This document shows positions 33,588-45,649 of a stretch of 64,000 bases of DNA, piece by piece (position 1 is the first letter of the stretch; each line of letters starts with the position of its first letter). The notes under the pieces are model-generated. The model had not been told where the DNA came from. It did not search any database and saw nothing but the letters and a program-made list of their open reading frames with translations. Source of the DNA: Buddleja alternifolia (Eukaryota; Streptophyta; Magnoliopsida; Lamiales; Scrophulariaceae); NCBI GenBank assembly GCA_019426215.1, contig CM033392.1, positions 33,276,814 through 33,340,813 on the forward strand. The letters are read 5' to 3'. A program made the translations under genes and the position numbers.

Positions 33588-35644
33588 TGTTAGGATTATG
33601 CTCTCTGTGCCATAGAGGAATTAGATAATTGGGGCATTTAGTTTCATGTTGTACAAACTTTCATTAATTTAATAAAGGCATTTGTGTTGTTCATATCAAT
33701 CTTGATGGCATTACTATAAGTATTGAACAAACAAGTCCAGAGTAATCAAGAGGGAGCTTCTACTCATCATGGTTCGAGGAGAACAACACTAGAAGTGTCA
33801 GTTCCTTGATTACTTAAACTAGAGTTTACAAGTCGAAGAGTCTTAATTGGGCATTATGACTAGGCTTGTATGACGCAAGCTTTGATAAGGAGCGTCAGTT
33901 GGTCACTTTAAAATGTGAAAGCTTGTGCCATAGATATATCAATGGAATTGATATATTCGAACATGGCTCGCCGTAATTTAATCACATGGGTAATTACTCA
34001 GTGAGTGTTAATGATTGAATTACTGGTCACAGTAGTGTGCGTGAGCCTTAGACCCGAGTATTCAAGAAGATTGGACTTCTGACACTGAACGAGTTATTAG
34101 AGTAGTTAGATCCAATTCACTCTTAGGTGGGATCAACCTCGAAGTGCGGTTCAGAAGGACAAGTGGCAATTGTTTGGTGATTGCCAATATGGGATTCACT
34201 GTCTTGAGTAGTAAACGAGTTAACGTCCTATGCGATCGTAGGTAAATGAAATTATAAGTCTTTAGCCAAAGCAGGAAAACTAACCTGTGTATGACACAAG
34301 GGTAGTTTAGTAATTTCATCTTATTATGATTTATTGGACACAACATCGAGTTCTGTGAGTTTGACACATACCATAACTCTCACTCGATCGGGATGTTACA
34401 ATGAAGAGCCTATACTCACAGGGTGTCTGTGACCTAAAGGTTCGTATATGATCTATTAGACTTGATTTCAATTGGGTTTGGATGTGAGTCCATGAGACTG
34501 GATAAGTGACACTCATATCCTTTGTTTTCTCCCAATGCCAATTGAGACGAACCTAGAAAGTCGCACTATAAAAAAATTGAGCGAAGAAAATTATTTCGTT
34601 GTTAAATACATAAATTAGGTAATTTGTCATTTGATGAACAATTTAATTTATTTCATTAATGGAAATAAATTAATAAACCCCTAGTTGTAGTAGACGAAGA
34701 TGGTCACGACAGACAAACCTGAACCTAGCACCCACGAAAAAAAGCTACAATCTCTTAGTTCGGAAACCATCCTAAACTCTCCCCTACAAAGCCTTCCCCT
34801 CATTTAAAGAAAGCCCTCTCTTTGAGCTAGACAGCGAGTCACCCTTGACCTATCTTGATAAAAACCAAAAACCTAACTAAAGGGGAGCCTAGTTTAAGCT
34901 GTCAAACAAATGATAGAATGGAAAATAAAGAAAAACCACTAGTAGGGATATGGGTGGAGTCTCGCTCAGTAAAGAGAGTTGTAACTTCGTAAAAGAGGAG
35001 AGGAGCCTTTACTTTCTATTAGATTAGTCAAGCGCGCTATATTAATTAGATGTATTTATTATAAACATCCTATTCTAACTTAATAGATTAGATTATTTAA
35101 TTTAGATGATTATTAATTAATATCATATTTTAATCAAATTAAAATATGTTGTACTTAATTAATCATTGGACTAAGTTGAAAGTCAACTTAGCCCAATATT
35201 GGATGTGTTATGCGTGTGATGAGAAGTTTGATGAGCTCAAAGAATTAATAAATTCCAAGCCCATCACTTCTTATATATACCTAACTACCTAGTTGAAAAA
35301 CCCAAGTCTCTCACAATTAACTTGACAGCAAAGAAAGAAGAAGAGAAAAAAAAAACTCTCTCTCCCCCTTACTCAGTAGCCGTCGGCCTCTAGGGAGCCA
35401 GAGGGGGAGGATTTTTCTTCAAGCATCTTCCTGCTTGATATGTATAGGCAGGAGTTATTTTATTGCTGCTACCCAGTAGATCAAGAATTGGATTTAAATC
35501 AAAATGTTGGTAATTAGATGACATTTAATTTCATCTTTTTCATATTTTTTGAAAATAACAAAATCATTAAAACTCAAAAGTAATCCGATTGTGAATACGA
35601 ATATTTTTTCCATTTTCGCTGCGCATGAACCAGGATTCACAACA
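33588..35644 (+). repeat. 5' LTR of Copia (+) with 371-bp insertion
   Basis: TGTTAGG...CACAACA. It is 2057 bp against 1686 for the 3' LTR, the difference being the insert at about 34677-35045. TATATATAC near 35272 is a possible TATA box. Confidence 0.92.
34677..35045. other. Foreign insertion in 5' LTR, possibly organellar DNA
   Basis: Absent from the other four family A LTRs, which run directly from GGAAATAAATTAATA to TTAGATGTATTTATTATAAACAT. About 370 bp, GC-richer, with no TG/CA or inverted ends, no tail and no target duplication. A few bases at the junction are lost or replaced. This is typical of filler DNA captured at a double-strand break. The composition resembles plant mitochondrial intergenic sequence, but I cannot confirm the origin. 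Confidence 0.5.
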
Positions 35645-35645
35645 G

Positions 35646-35657
35646 TGGTATCAGGCC
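35646..35657 (+). promoter_or_regulatory. Primer-binding site, tRNA-iMet (one base lost)
   Basis: TGGTATCAGGCC, lacking the A of the usual TGGTATCAGAGCC. Confidence 0.8.
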
Positions 35658-35879
35658 AACCTGATGACTTTTAATGATTTTTCGATATGAATATGTTGGA
35701 TATTTATGTTTATGATGAAAAATATTATTATATTATGATTTTTCATGTGTAGATTTATTTTACGAAAGTTAAATTTGAATTGTTAGACGATTGCATGATT
35801 TATATTTTGAATATAAATCAGTTTTTGTATTGGATAGGAATTTATGCATGAACATGAATATGTGGTTTGAAAAGTTGAG

Positions 35880-36040
35880 GCGGCGTAGCCTAACGGGGGA
35901 CACATGCCCCCCGACGGCACGTGCAAAGCACGCGCCACCCGATGTTGCGCCCCACACAGCGTTGCTGAGCAGGCTGCTCTCTCTGTGTATGTGCGCGGCC
36001 CATGCCATCGGGTCACTCCGCGACCCGATTTTTTTTTTTA
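35880..36040 (+). other. GC-rich block in Copia leader
   Basis: About 150 bp of GC-rich sequence in an otherwise AT-rich leader. The other Copia copy has a GC-rich block at the same relative place (55915-56105, minus). Only short pieces match. No convincing protein. Confidence 0.5.
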
Positions 36041-36451
36041 ATATATGACCCAGTTTGACACACGGGTCAACCCATGGATAGACCCAAAATTTTAAAATAA
36101 AATAAAATATTTATTTTAAAATTAATTAAAGGATAGAATAATTTTTTAAAATTAATTTTAGTCCTAGTTCTAAATTGGATTTAAAATTGAAATTAATCCT
36201 GGACAAGAAATTTATTTTGAATTAATTCTTTGTCGAATCAATTGGAAATTGATTTTTAGAAATCTAATTGGATTTTTTATCAAATAGGATTAAAGTTGAA
36301 TTAATTTATAATTGGATTTAAATTAATTCTATTATTTTCAAACCACACTTAATTAATATTAGATTTTAATTTTATTTTTTTTGAAAGAACTCCAACATTT
36401 TAGCTATCGTTTTTTATCATGCATTGATGCTTGTTATTGTGGGATGCCTTC

Positions 36452-39236
36452 TGTGGCGCCCACCAACCAAGGTGGCCCGCCACATTGAAATGCTAGCTCG
36501 ATCCAGGAGACCGTCCTTTCTCGAGACAGCGCTAAGTGTCAGAACTATACCAATACTTCATCTGTTGAAACTAAAATTTCTCATTCCAATTAAACCAACA
36601 ATACATCCTTCATCAGTCTTACACAATTCAACAACAACTCTATCAATCAAAAGTCTCCAAGACAATACCTATACATACCCAATTATACACCCCAAAACAT
36701 AACTCCTTCTAATAACAACAAACCAATGCTTCCTTTACTTCTCATTTTACCCCTCGTATCTGACATACTAAGCTTATTTGAAAAGGAAGAAAGAAGGAGG
36801 GGTGAGTCCGAATGACTCAGTGAGGTAGGCTAACAGTTTGCTTTACCTTTTATCTTTGATGTGGAATCTACAGCGAAAGATTATAACAGAATAAGCATAT
36901 ACAGAGGCAAGTAAATGAATCAATCAAGAAATCAGAAGGACGAACAATCGAGTATCGAAATGAATTAACAACGAAGAGAACAACTCATGTACTTTAGAAC
37001 TCATGTCAAACAATGGGAGGATGCTCCGTCTCCCCACTGTCCCATGCAGTAGGAGACTTCATACCTTTCAATACATACCATATGGTTTCAAGTGTTAGGA
37101 CTCTAGAGGTGGCTCCTACGGGCTCAAGAGATGGCTCCCACTGTCGCGTAGCACTTTGCCCCATATAGAACTTAGCTCCCTTCACTAATCTATAGGTGTT
37201 GGGACTCTAGAGGTGGCTCCCACCATGTAGCACTTTGCGCTGAAGCCTCAAGAGGTGGCTCCCACGGTGTAGCACTTAGCTCCCTTCACTCTATCTTTAA
37301 GAATCAAATCTTTAAATCAAGAAAAGAGACACATCGCGGATGGATGCCAGAGATCGGGACTCTAGAGGTGGCTCCCGTCGTGTAGCATTTTGCGCCGAAG
37401 CCTTAAGAGGTGGCTCCCATGACGTAGCACTTAGCTCCCTTAGCCGACGGAGTAGAGTTAAGAAGTACAATGGTCTCAACAAGATGATAGAAGATATGAA
37501 CTAGGTATTGGTATGACAAGACATAAGCTAATTGAAACTGATCAAACCGAAGATCATTTCGAGGCAAGACATGTACTATAGACGCGAAAGGAATAATCAC
37601 CGAGGATAATGAGATATTGAATCGAACGAGATATTTAGAAATCAACAATGATCACGAACCAATCAAGAAGATATTGATAAGGCATTTGTTAACGAAACAA
37701 GGAAATCACTAGTAGGTAAAGCAATTAAAGAGGTTCAAGGAAAAGAGAAACCCTCACAGTTACAACCCAACATAGTCGCCTCGTGTCTCGTTGGAATCAC
37801 GAACATATCCTGCTGTCCAAATACAATATCATATTCTTGAACTATGATACCTTATAACCTAGCCAAAATTAATAAGTCATATTATATGTATACACTAGAC
37901 ATATTGGTACTTTAGTTCAAACAAGCCTCAAGATAGCGCAGCTTTACAACGAAAATTCTAATAACTTCTCAAGGTATGATCTTGCTCTAAGATTTTACAG
38001 AAACTGAAACATCATCTTGAATAACATGTCATATAAATTTCAGAATTAATTGACGTCATTAAATTGGGTTTCGATCACCAAAACATAGCTGCATGAAAAT
38101 ATTTTTCCAGGAAAGCGAGTCCTGTTCCAAATAATTTTAAAAACTCCCCTGTTATTTATAAAATTCCCAAAATTGGATGCACGTTTTACAACACATGTAT
38201 ATATATACTGTAAACGTTTCAGAGAAATATAAAATTTCCAGCCCTGTCAAATAAACTCAAAAAAGTAACCTTTCAAAATCCCGCAGAGCAGTTTGGCAGT
38301 TGTATTCAACGATTTTTAGAAAATTCCATAGAACTCCAAAATTGACCAAATTTTGCAGAGACATTTGCAACACAGACAAACTTATACAGAAAATTTCACA
38401 TAATCAAAATCACACGTTTAATAACTTAAATACCGCCTTGAACATGAAAAGTAGAAACTGAAATTTTAGAAAAACTGGGTGTCAGGCAACTTAAGCTAAC
38501 TAAATTACATATATGCTAGAATACTTTCAATTTTCAGTCCTTTAAGGTGATCTTCATCTAAAACATAAGCATAAATAGACCTTCAAACATATACGCATAA
38601 TATATAAGTTAACTATTATTTACCTTTAAAGTGAATCAAGAAAGATGATGCTTCCTAGCTACTCTTGATTTTTCTTCTTCATTCCTATTGACCTTCTTTC
38701 ATCCATATTGACCTTCTTTCATCCATTTCTTGTATTATAGAGAAAGTTAGAGATGCTGATTTTGTGAGAAGTCCAGGCGGTGGGTTTGAGGTTAATGATA
38801 CATGATATATGGTTAAAAGAAATCAAGAGAGAATGAATTGAATGTTAACACTTCTTACCTTGCCACGTTGAAATTGAATATGAAAGTGTGATATTCTTAA
38901 ATTGACACCTAAACATCTTTTCTTCTTCTTCTTCTTCATGTGTGTGTCTATATATATTTAAATTTAGCATCTAAACATGTGTATATATATATATTTATAT
39001 ATATATGTACCTTAATTATATTACATACAAGTTACTCCACAATGAAATATAAATACTACTAGCCTATTTCCTATATAGTTAGAGTATAACTTTAGCTATA
39101 CAAGCACATAATAACACATTTAAAAAATTGAGCACAAATTGCTAGCATCGAATAAATTTGGAAATCTAATTAACGAGAATTATATCTCTTATCTTATTCT
39201 CTATGAACTTAGGTTCCGAAAATATAGGATGTTACA
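36452..39236. mobile_element. Solo LTR of another family (Gypsy-like?), 2785 bp, nested in Copia leader
   Basis: TGTGGCGCCCACC...GGATGTTACA with a perfect 5-bp duplication CCTTC at 36447-36451 and 39237-39241. Removing it restores the uninterrupted leader seen in the minus-strand copy (GGGATGCCTTCCATGG near 55425). It holds short tandem repeats at 37080-37440 and no coding region. The minus-strand ends (TGTAACATCC...) resemble Ty3/Gypsy chromovirus LTRs, so the orientation may be minus. Confidence 0.8.
37085..37440. repeat. Tandem units 'gactctagaggtggctcccac...gtagcacttagc'
   Basis: At least five imperfect copies of a unit built from 'AGAGGTGGCTCCCA' and 'GTAGCACTT(A/T)G' within the nested solo LTR. 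Confidence 0.75.
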
Positions 39237-39301
39237 CCTTCCATGGGTTAGATTTTATCTCGGGTTTTGTTTTCTGGGTTGTATTGGGTCTTTTAGTACC
39301 T

Positions 39302-39319
39302 CCCCCCCCCCCCCCCCCC
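39302..39319 (+). repeat. Homopolymer C18
   Basis: Eighteen C in the Copia leader, expanded from a six-base C run at the matching place in the minus-strand copy (near 55364-55369). Confidence 0.9.
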
Positions 39320-39789
39320 TGCTTTTTTTTTAATTTTCCATAAATTTATGTATAGGATGCATTCTTTTCTATGTAATTAGAATAGGACAATTTTGGAAGA
39401 GGATCTGCTTGGAGTTGGAAGACCAAAAGTTAGACATATGTTAGATCTTATAAGTCCCCTCGCAATTGAGGCATTGGCTTGACTCAATCTAGATAAGTCC
39501 ATGGAAAGCATGTGTGATAGAATTTCTAGGCGTTTTTTTATTTTTATAATTCATGTATGCTCGTTATAAATGGATAATGTGCAAAATGAGACCTAATAAA
39601 CGCAAAATTCTCCCATTGGATTAAATACTGATTTTCGAATAAAGGAGAATTGGATGTCCCGACTCTCTATCAAACTTAGGAGAATTAAATAAATGTCTAG
39701 ATGCATAATTTTTTCCCAGTAAATGGGGGTTATGCATTGTGACATTTATTTAAATTCTCTAAGTGCATTAGATGCCATCAATCAAAACA

Positions 39790-39831
39790 AATTTCATCCC
39801 ATATATCGACAGAGGATTGCAAAATGGAATT
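39790..39831 (+). promoter_or_regulatory. Leader stem-loop H1 of Copia (+)
   Basis: Stem AATTTCAT (39790-39797) with ATGGAATT (39824-39831), eight pairs including one T-G. The loop carries ATATATCGACAGAGGATTGC. Counterpart on the minus copy at 54849-54890. Confidence 0.6.
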
Positions 39832-39871
39832 CAATTGTTAGATTGATTCAAGCTGATGGGCCCAAATTCAG

Positions 39872-39920
39872 ATAGATCATAACCTATATATCGTTAAAGG
39901 GTTGTAGTCACGTGATCTAT
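39872..39920 (+). promoter_or_regulatory. Leader stem-loop H2 of Copia (+)
   Basis: Stem ATAGATCA (39872-39879) with TGATCTAT (39913-39920), eight Watson-Crick pairs. The loop carries TATATATCGTTAAAGGGTTG. Confidence 0.65.
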
Positions 39921-39973
39921 GAGCCAAACTAAAGATTGAATCGCATGTTTGACGATGCTCGCATGGATTGCCA

Positions 39974-40035
39974 CTTTAATAAATTTAGTGAGCCATATAT
40001 CGTTAAAGGGTTGCAACTCACCGGATTTATTAAAG
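39974..40035 (+). promoter_or_regulatory. Leader stem-loop H3 of Copia (+)
   Basis: Outer stem CTTTAATAAAT with ATTTATTAAAG (11 pairs), a 3-by-3 internal loop, inner stem GTGAG with CTCAC (5 pairs). The loop carries ATATATCGTTAAAGGGTTGC. It lies about 190 bases upstream of the gag start. Confidence 0.68.
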
Positions 40036-40223
40036 AACTTAATCACTCACTATGAAGTCTTTCTAACGAGATTTCCGAATATTGTAGTGGGAGTGCAATG
40101 ATTCGAAAATGTAGCAGGAGCCAAGTGAAAATTCAAAGTCCTATTTACTTTTACTTGGTGTAAAACATAATAACCTAATTGAATCTTTCTTTATTGTCCG
40201 CAATCATTTTGTTCTCTCTCAAA

Positions 40224-40981
40224 ATAGTTAACAACCCCCTTAAGAAAATGCTTGAGAAAAGTATTCTCACTGGACCAAACTATCCTGATTGGATTAGGAA
40301 ATTGAGAATTGTTCTCAATGATGAATCTTTGGAATATGTGCTAGAAACAAATCGTCCTTCTAGGCAGGGCCCTGATGAGGATGATGAAATTCGTCTTTCC
40401 TTCATGGATTGGATCTCTAATAACTATAAAGTCCGGGGATATATGTTAAGCTCAATGAGCAGCGAGCTGCAAAGCCACTATGACAAGATGGATAGTGCCA
40501 GAGCTATCATGCGATGCTTAGAAGAGCTTCTTGGAGAGCACGGTCATACCGTCCGATATTTTATATCGAAGGAGCTCTTCAACATGAAGATGAAAGAATG
40601 GGAAGACGTGTCCGAACACGTCCTTAAGATGATTTCCTTGTTAGAGAAATTGAGATCTCAAGATTATTACATCGATTTTCATCCTTAAGTAGATCTCATT
40701 CTTCAATTTCTCCCCAAATATTTCTCAGGCTTTGTCATCAATTTTGATATGAATGACATAGAAGGATAACTAGCAATACTATTGGACAAGCTAGTTAAAC
40801 ACAAAAGGTCATGGGGGTTATACAGTGTACCTGTAGTAGGTCCACTAGGAGTATCCAAACTAGCTGGCTGTATTAGGAAGGTAAGTTCTGGAAATATTCA
40901 AAGGTTAAAGGGAAATAGAAGTAAAAAGATCAATATCTGCCTTTTCTACAAAGAGACTGGAAACGTGACCGTCCAACATTG
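40224..40981 (+). pseudogene. Copia gag (UBN2-like) with destroyed zinc knuckle
   Basis: The ancestral ATG at 40224 is ATA here; the minus-strand copy keeps ATG at the matching place. The frame runs to TAA at 40686-40688 with GPNYPDWIRKLRIVLNDE, ALE-type helices and EHVLKMISLLEKL, the plant Copia gag pattern. It resumes after stops. The CCHC knuckle at about 40940-40980 reads CLFYKETGN, so its second Cys, its His and its last Cys are gone. Not functional. Confidence 0.85.
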
Positions 40982-42000
40982 AAAGAAAGGGCTTTTCCAG
41001 GTATGAGACTTTATGTTTTGGAAACTAATTGTTCTATGACTGTATTCTCCACTTCATGGATTCTAGACTCTGAATCTATTGCTCATGTTTATGTTTTGAA
41101 ACAGGATCTAAAAAGAAGTAAGAGGCTCGAGGAGCAAGAAGTGATGATCCATGTAGGCGGCGGACATAGTGTGGCAGCTACTCACATAGGATCTACTTGT
41201 TTATCTTTATCTACTAGACATTTCGTTATTTTGGATGATTTTCTTATTTTGCCCAATAGGCTTAAAAACATTTGTTCTATTCCCGTCCAAAATAGATGTA
41301 TTGTGAATACAATCACCAAGAAATGAGGTATGTCTGGGATAAACCAAAGACTCATCTTGCACTTAAGACTAGGTCATGCTGGAGAGTACAAGATTCGCGA
41401 GCTTGAGAAAAATGGGCTAATAAGCAATTTGGGTCAGACCCACTCCTCACTTGCGAGTCTTGTCTCAAAGGAAAAATGACTAGGTAAACCTTCACGAGGT
41501 ATTTTGAACAAGATAGTGATGTCCTTGGTTTAATACATACTGACGTTTGTGTCTTTTCAGTGAAATAGCTCGTGGAGGTTTTCAAGACTTCAAAACATTT
41601 GCTGACGACTACTCTAGTTATGGTCTAGTATACTTAATGAAGCATAAGTCTGAATCTATTGAATGGTTCAAAGAGTTCAAGGCCTTAGTTAAAAACCAAA
41701 CTGGCAAATGTATCAAAACACTACGATCTGATTGTGGTGGAGAATACATGAGTGCCGAATTTGTGAGTTCTTAATCGAACATGGAATTGTATTGCAATTA
41801 ACTCCTCCTGCAACCCCACAACTTAATAGGGTAGCCGAGCGACGAAATAGAACACTATTACATATGATTCGATCTATACTTAGCTACATGGACCTTCCCA
41901 TGTCGTTGTGGGGCCATGCATTGCTTCCATCAGTACACATCTTGAACAAGTGTCCATCTATGTTTGTCAATAAAACTCCTTATCAGATATAGAGTGGAAA
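40979..42000 (+). pseudogene. Copia protease and integrase, decayed
   Basis: Protease: SWILDSES near 41055-41080, where DSG of the active site has become DSE. Integrase: the zinc-binding LGHAGEYKIRELEKNG near 41370-41420 and CESCLKG near 41450-41475, a catalytic-core Asp in ADDYSSYGLVYLM (about 41600), and the DCGGEYMSAEF segment (41730-41765). At least three frameshifts or stops break it, including one after GGEYMSAEF. Confidence 0.82.
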
Positions 42001-43360
42001 GACGCTAAGTCTTAAACATATAAGGATATGGGGATGTCCAACCTATGTGAAAAAGACAAAGATGGAGAAATTGGAACATAGATCTTTGAAAGTTCGATTC
42101 GTTGGTTTTCCAGAAGATTTCGTGGGATACCTCTTCTACCTGCACGATGATCAAAGAGTCATTGTGGCACTACATGCATACTTTTTCGAATATGAGTTCA
42201 TTCGAGAAGGTGGTGCAGGAAGGAAGATTGTTCTGGAAGAACAAAACGAGATCCCTTTAGAGACCATAGTTCAAGAGACTCAAAATGAACCTAACCGAAT
42301 GCAACCGCCATTGCGTAGATCGAGTAGAGTATCTCAACAGCATGAGAGATATGGTTATCTGCTACATGAAGGGCATAAGTTTTATGCTGTGGTAGAAGGA
42401 AACTATCGAGATGATCTCTCTACTTTTGAACATGTAATGGCGGATATAGACTCTACGAGATGGCTTGAGCATATGAAGACAGAGATGGATTCGATGTATT
42501 CGAACCAAGTCTAGACTCTAATAGACTGCCCTAGGGTATTGCACCAATAGGTTGCAAATGGATTTATAAGTGAAAGATTGGTACGGATGGCAAAGTGGAT
42601 ACCAATAAAGCTAGGCTTGTGCGGAAAGGGTACAGTAAAAAAGAAGGCATTGACTATGAGGAAATCTTCTCTCCCGTTACCATGATCAAATCCATCAAAA
42701 TTCTACTTACAATAGCCACAAACCTAGACTATGAAATCTAGCAAATGGATATGAAGACTGCGTTCTTGAATGGATTCCTCAAGGAGGACACCTATATGGA
42801 ATAGCCCAAAGGTTTCGTGTCCAATGAAGATTCTCATAAGGTGTGTAAATTGAATAGATCAATTTATGGACTTGAACAAGCATCGTGGAGCTGGAACCTT
42901 TGTTTTGATGAGGAAGTTCAGAACTATAGCTTCATCAAGAACGAGATGAACCATGCGAAAGTAAAATAACGTTTATAGTCTTATACATAGACGACATTCT
43001 ACTGATAGGAAATGATATAGGTCTATTGACTTCGGTCAAAGTGTGGATCTCAAACACTTAGGAGAAGCAGACCTATATCCTTGGAATTCGCATCTACAGG
43101 GATGGAGTGAATAGGAATATGGGTCTCTCCCAAGCCCTCTACTTAGAAAAGTTTTTGAAAAGATTTGGAATGGAAGAATCTAGGAGAGGCCTCTTGCCCA
43201 TGAGACATGGACTCCATCTCTCTAAATCGATGAGTCCTTAAAGTGAGGATGATCAAAAGATAATGTATGAAGTCCTTTATGCATCTTCTATAGGAAGTCT
43301 CATGTACGTCCTATTATGCACAAAATCGGATATTGCCTATGTTGTGAGCGTAATGAGTAA
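42000..43360 (+). pseudogene. Copia integrase C-terminus and reverse transcriptase, decayed
   Basis: 42047-42514 is open and encodes the integrase C-terminal part and linker up to WLEHMKTEMDSM. The RT then continues with several stops: GCKWIYK, FSPVTMIKSIKILL, MDMKTAFLNGFL (motif A region), and LYIDDILLIGND at about 42981-43016 (catalytic YVDD is YIDD). Confidence 0.82.
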
Positions 43361-43931
43361 ACTTCAAGCTAACCTAGGGGAAAAGCATTAGATTGTTGTG
43401 ATGTATATCCTTAAGTACTTAAGAAGAACTAAGGATATGTGTTTGGCATATGGATATGGAGAACTAAAGGTGGAAGGTTATAATGACTCCAACTTTCACT
43501 CGAACGTCGATGACCGCAAATCCACCTCGGGGTTTGTATTCGCTTTAAATGGTAGAGCAGTGACTTGGAAAAGTTCCAAGCAAAGCACAACTGCTGATTC
43601 AACCACCGAAGCTTAGTACGTGGCTACCAAAGAGGTTGTTTGGATAAAGAAGTTTATAGCTGAACTTCAAGTGGTTCCTATCATGGAGCTCCCGTTGCCA
43701 CTTTACTGTGTTAGCAATGGATCCATCACGCAGGCCTAGGAACCCAGGCCTCACAATAAATTCAAACAAACTGAGATGAGATACCACATCATTAGAGTGA
43801 TTTTCGGAAGAGGCGATATCGCCGTGTAGAGAATAGATTCAGCAAATAACGTTGCTGACCCACTGACCAAGCCACTATCACAGGCGGTGCTAGAACGACA
43901 TCTTGAAAAAATGGTTATTGGATACCTTTGA
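43360..43931 (+). pseudogene. Copia RNase H, decayed
   Basis: ILKYLRRTKDMCLAYG, then a D-to-N change in YNDSNF (usual YTD/YSD), RKSTSGFVFALNGRAVTWKSSKQ, STTEA then a stop, and VADPLTKPL near the end. Stops at 43614, near 43737 and near 43827. Confidence 0.82.
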
Positions 43932-43945
43932 GATTGGAATTGAGC

Positions 43946-43958
43946 GCGAGTGGGACAA
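43946..43958 (+). promoter_or_regulatory. Polypurine tract
   Basis: GCGAGTGGGACAA directly before the 3' LTR, matching the AAGTGGGAGA type of plant Copia elements. Confidence 0.75.
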
Positions 43959-45644
43959 TGTTAGGATTATTCCCTCCATGCCATACAGAAATTAGATTAT
44001 TAGGGCATTTAGTTTTATGTTTAATAAAGGCATTTGTTTTGTTCATATCAATCTTGATGGCATTAATATAAATATTGAACAAAAAGTCCAGAGTAATCAG
44101 AGGGAGCTTCTACTCCTCATGGTTTGATGAGAATGACACTAGATGTGTCAATTTCTTGATTTCTGAACTAGAGTTTGCAAGTTGAAAAGTCTTAATTAGG
44201 CATTATGACCAGACTTGTATGATGCAAGCTTTGACAAGAAGTGTCAATCGGTCACTTTAGATGGTGGGAGCTTGTGCTATAGATATATCTATGGAATTAA
44301 TATATTCGAACACGGCTCGCCGTAATTCAATTACATGGGTAATTATTCAGTGACTGTTAATGATTGAATTACTAGTCACAGTAATGTGCATGAGCCTTAG
44401 ACCTGAGGATTCACGAAGATTGGACTTGTGACAGTGAACGAGTTATTAGAGTAGTTAGATCCAATTCACTCTTAGGTGAGATCAACCTCGAAGTGCGGTT
44501 CAGAAGGACAAGTTGCAATTGTTTGGTGATTGCTAATATGGGATTCATTGTCTTGAGTAGTAAACGAGTTCACATCGTGTGCGATCGTAGGTAAATGAAA
44601 GTATAAGTCTTTGGCCAAAGCATGAAAACTAAATTGTGTATGGTACACAAGGGTAGTTTAGTAGTTTCATCTTAATATCGTTTATTTGAGCACAACATCG
44701 AGTCCTGTGAGTTTGACACGTACCATGACTCTCACTCGATCAGGATGTTACAGTGAAGGGTTTATACTCACAGAGTGTTTGTGACCTAAAGGTTCGTATA
44801 TGATCTATTGGACTTGATCTCAATTGGGTTTTGATGTGAGTCTACGAGACTGGCTAGGTGACGCTCACATCTTTGGTTTTCTCCAAATGTCAATTGTGAC
44901 GAAGCTTGAGAGTCATGCTATAAAGGAATTGAGCGAAGAAAATTCTTTCATTGACAAATAAATAAATTAGGTAAATTGTCATTTGATGAACAAATTAATT
45001 TATTTGATTAATTAGATTAATGGAAATAAATTAATAATAAAATAACTAGATGTATTTATTATAAACATCCTATTTTAAATTAATAAATTAGATTATTTAA
45101 TTTAGATGATTATTAATTAATATCATATTTTAATTAGATTAAAATATATTGGATTTAATTAATAATTGAACTAAATTGAAAGTCACCTTAGCCCAATATT
45201 GGATGTGTTAGGAGTGTGATGAGAAGTTTGATGGGATCAAGGAATTAATGAATTCGAAGCCCATCACTCCTTATATATGCCTAACTACCTAGTTGAAAAA
45301 CCTAACTCTCTCACAATTAATTTGACAACAAAGAAAGAACAAGTGGAAAAAAAAAAAACTCTCTCTCCCCCTTACATAGTAGACGTCGGCCTCTAGGAAG
45401 CCAGAGGAGGAGGATTTTTCAAGCATCTTTCTACATGATATCTAGAGGTAGAAGTTATTCAATTGCTGCTACCCGATAGATCAAGAATTGGATTCAAATC
45501 AAAAGGATAGTAATTAGATGAAATTTGATTTCATCTTTTTCATATTTTTCGAAAATAACAAAATCATTAAAACCCAAAAGTGATCCGATTGTGAATCCGG
45601 ATATGTGTTCCGTTTCCTCTACACATGAACCAAGATTCACAATA
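43959..45644 (+). repeat. 3' LTR of Copia (+)
   Basis: 1686 bp, TGTTAGG...CACAATA (terminal CA mutated to TA). Many substitutions against the 5' LTR, so the insertion is old. Confidence 0.92.
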
Positions 45645-45649
45645 AAAAT

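Larger units (their letters stand above)
33588..45644 (+). mobile_element. Full-length Ty1/Copia retrotransposon (family A), 12057 bp with nested inserts
   Basis: 5' LTR 33588-35644, primer site 35646-35657, long leader, decayed gag-pol 40224-43931, purine tract 43946-43958, 3' LTR 43959-45644. Perfect 5-bp target duplication AAAAT at 33583-33587 and 45645-45649. Domain order gag-protease-integrase-RT-RNase H is Copia. LTRs of about 1.7 kb suggest an Angela/Tork-like lineage, not certain. Two later inserts enlarge it: 371 bp in the 5' LTR and a 2785-bp solo LTR (36452-39236) in the leader. Confidence 0.93.

Noticed and set aside
35783..36048. Open frames on both strands in the GC-rich leader block
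   Set aside because: The GC-rich composition alone keeps stop codons rare. The frames overlap each other and are not preserved in the second Copia copy.
37085..37440. CRISPR-like or regulatory repeat array
   Set aside because: Units are irregular, lie in a plant solo LTR, and have no spacer structure.
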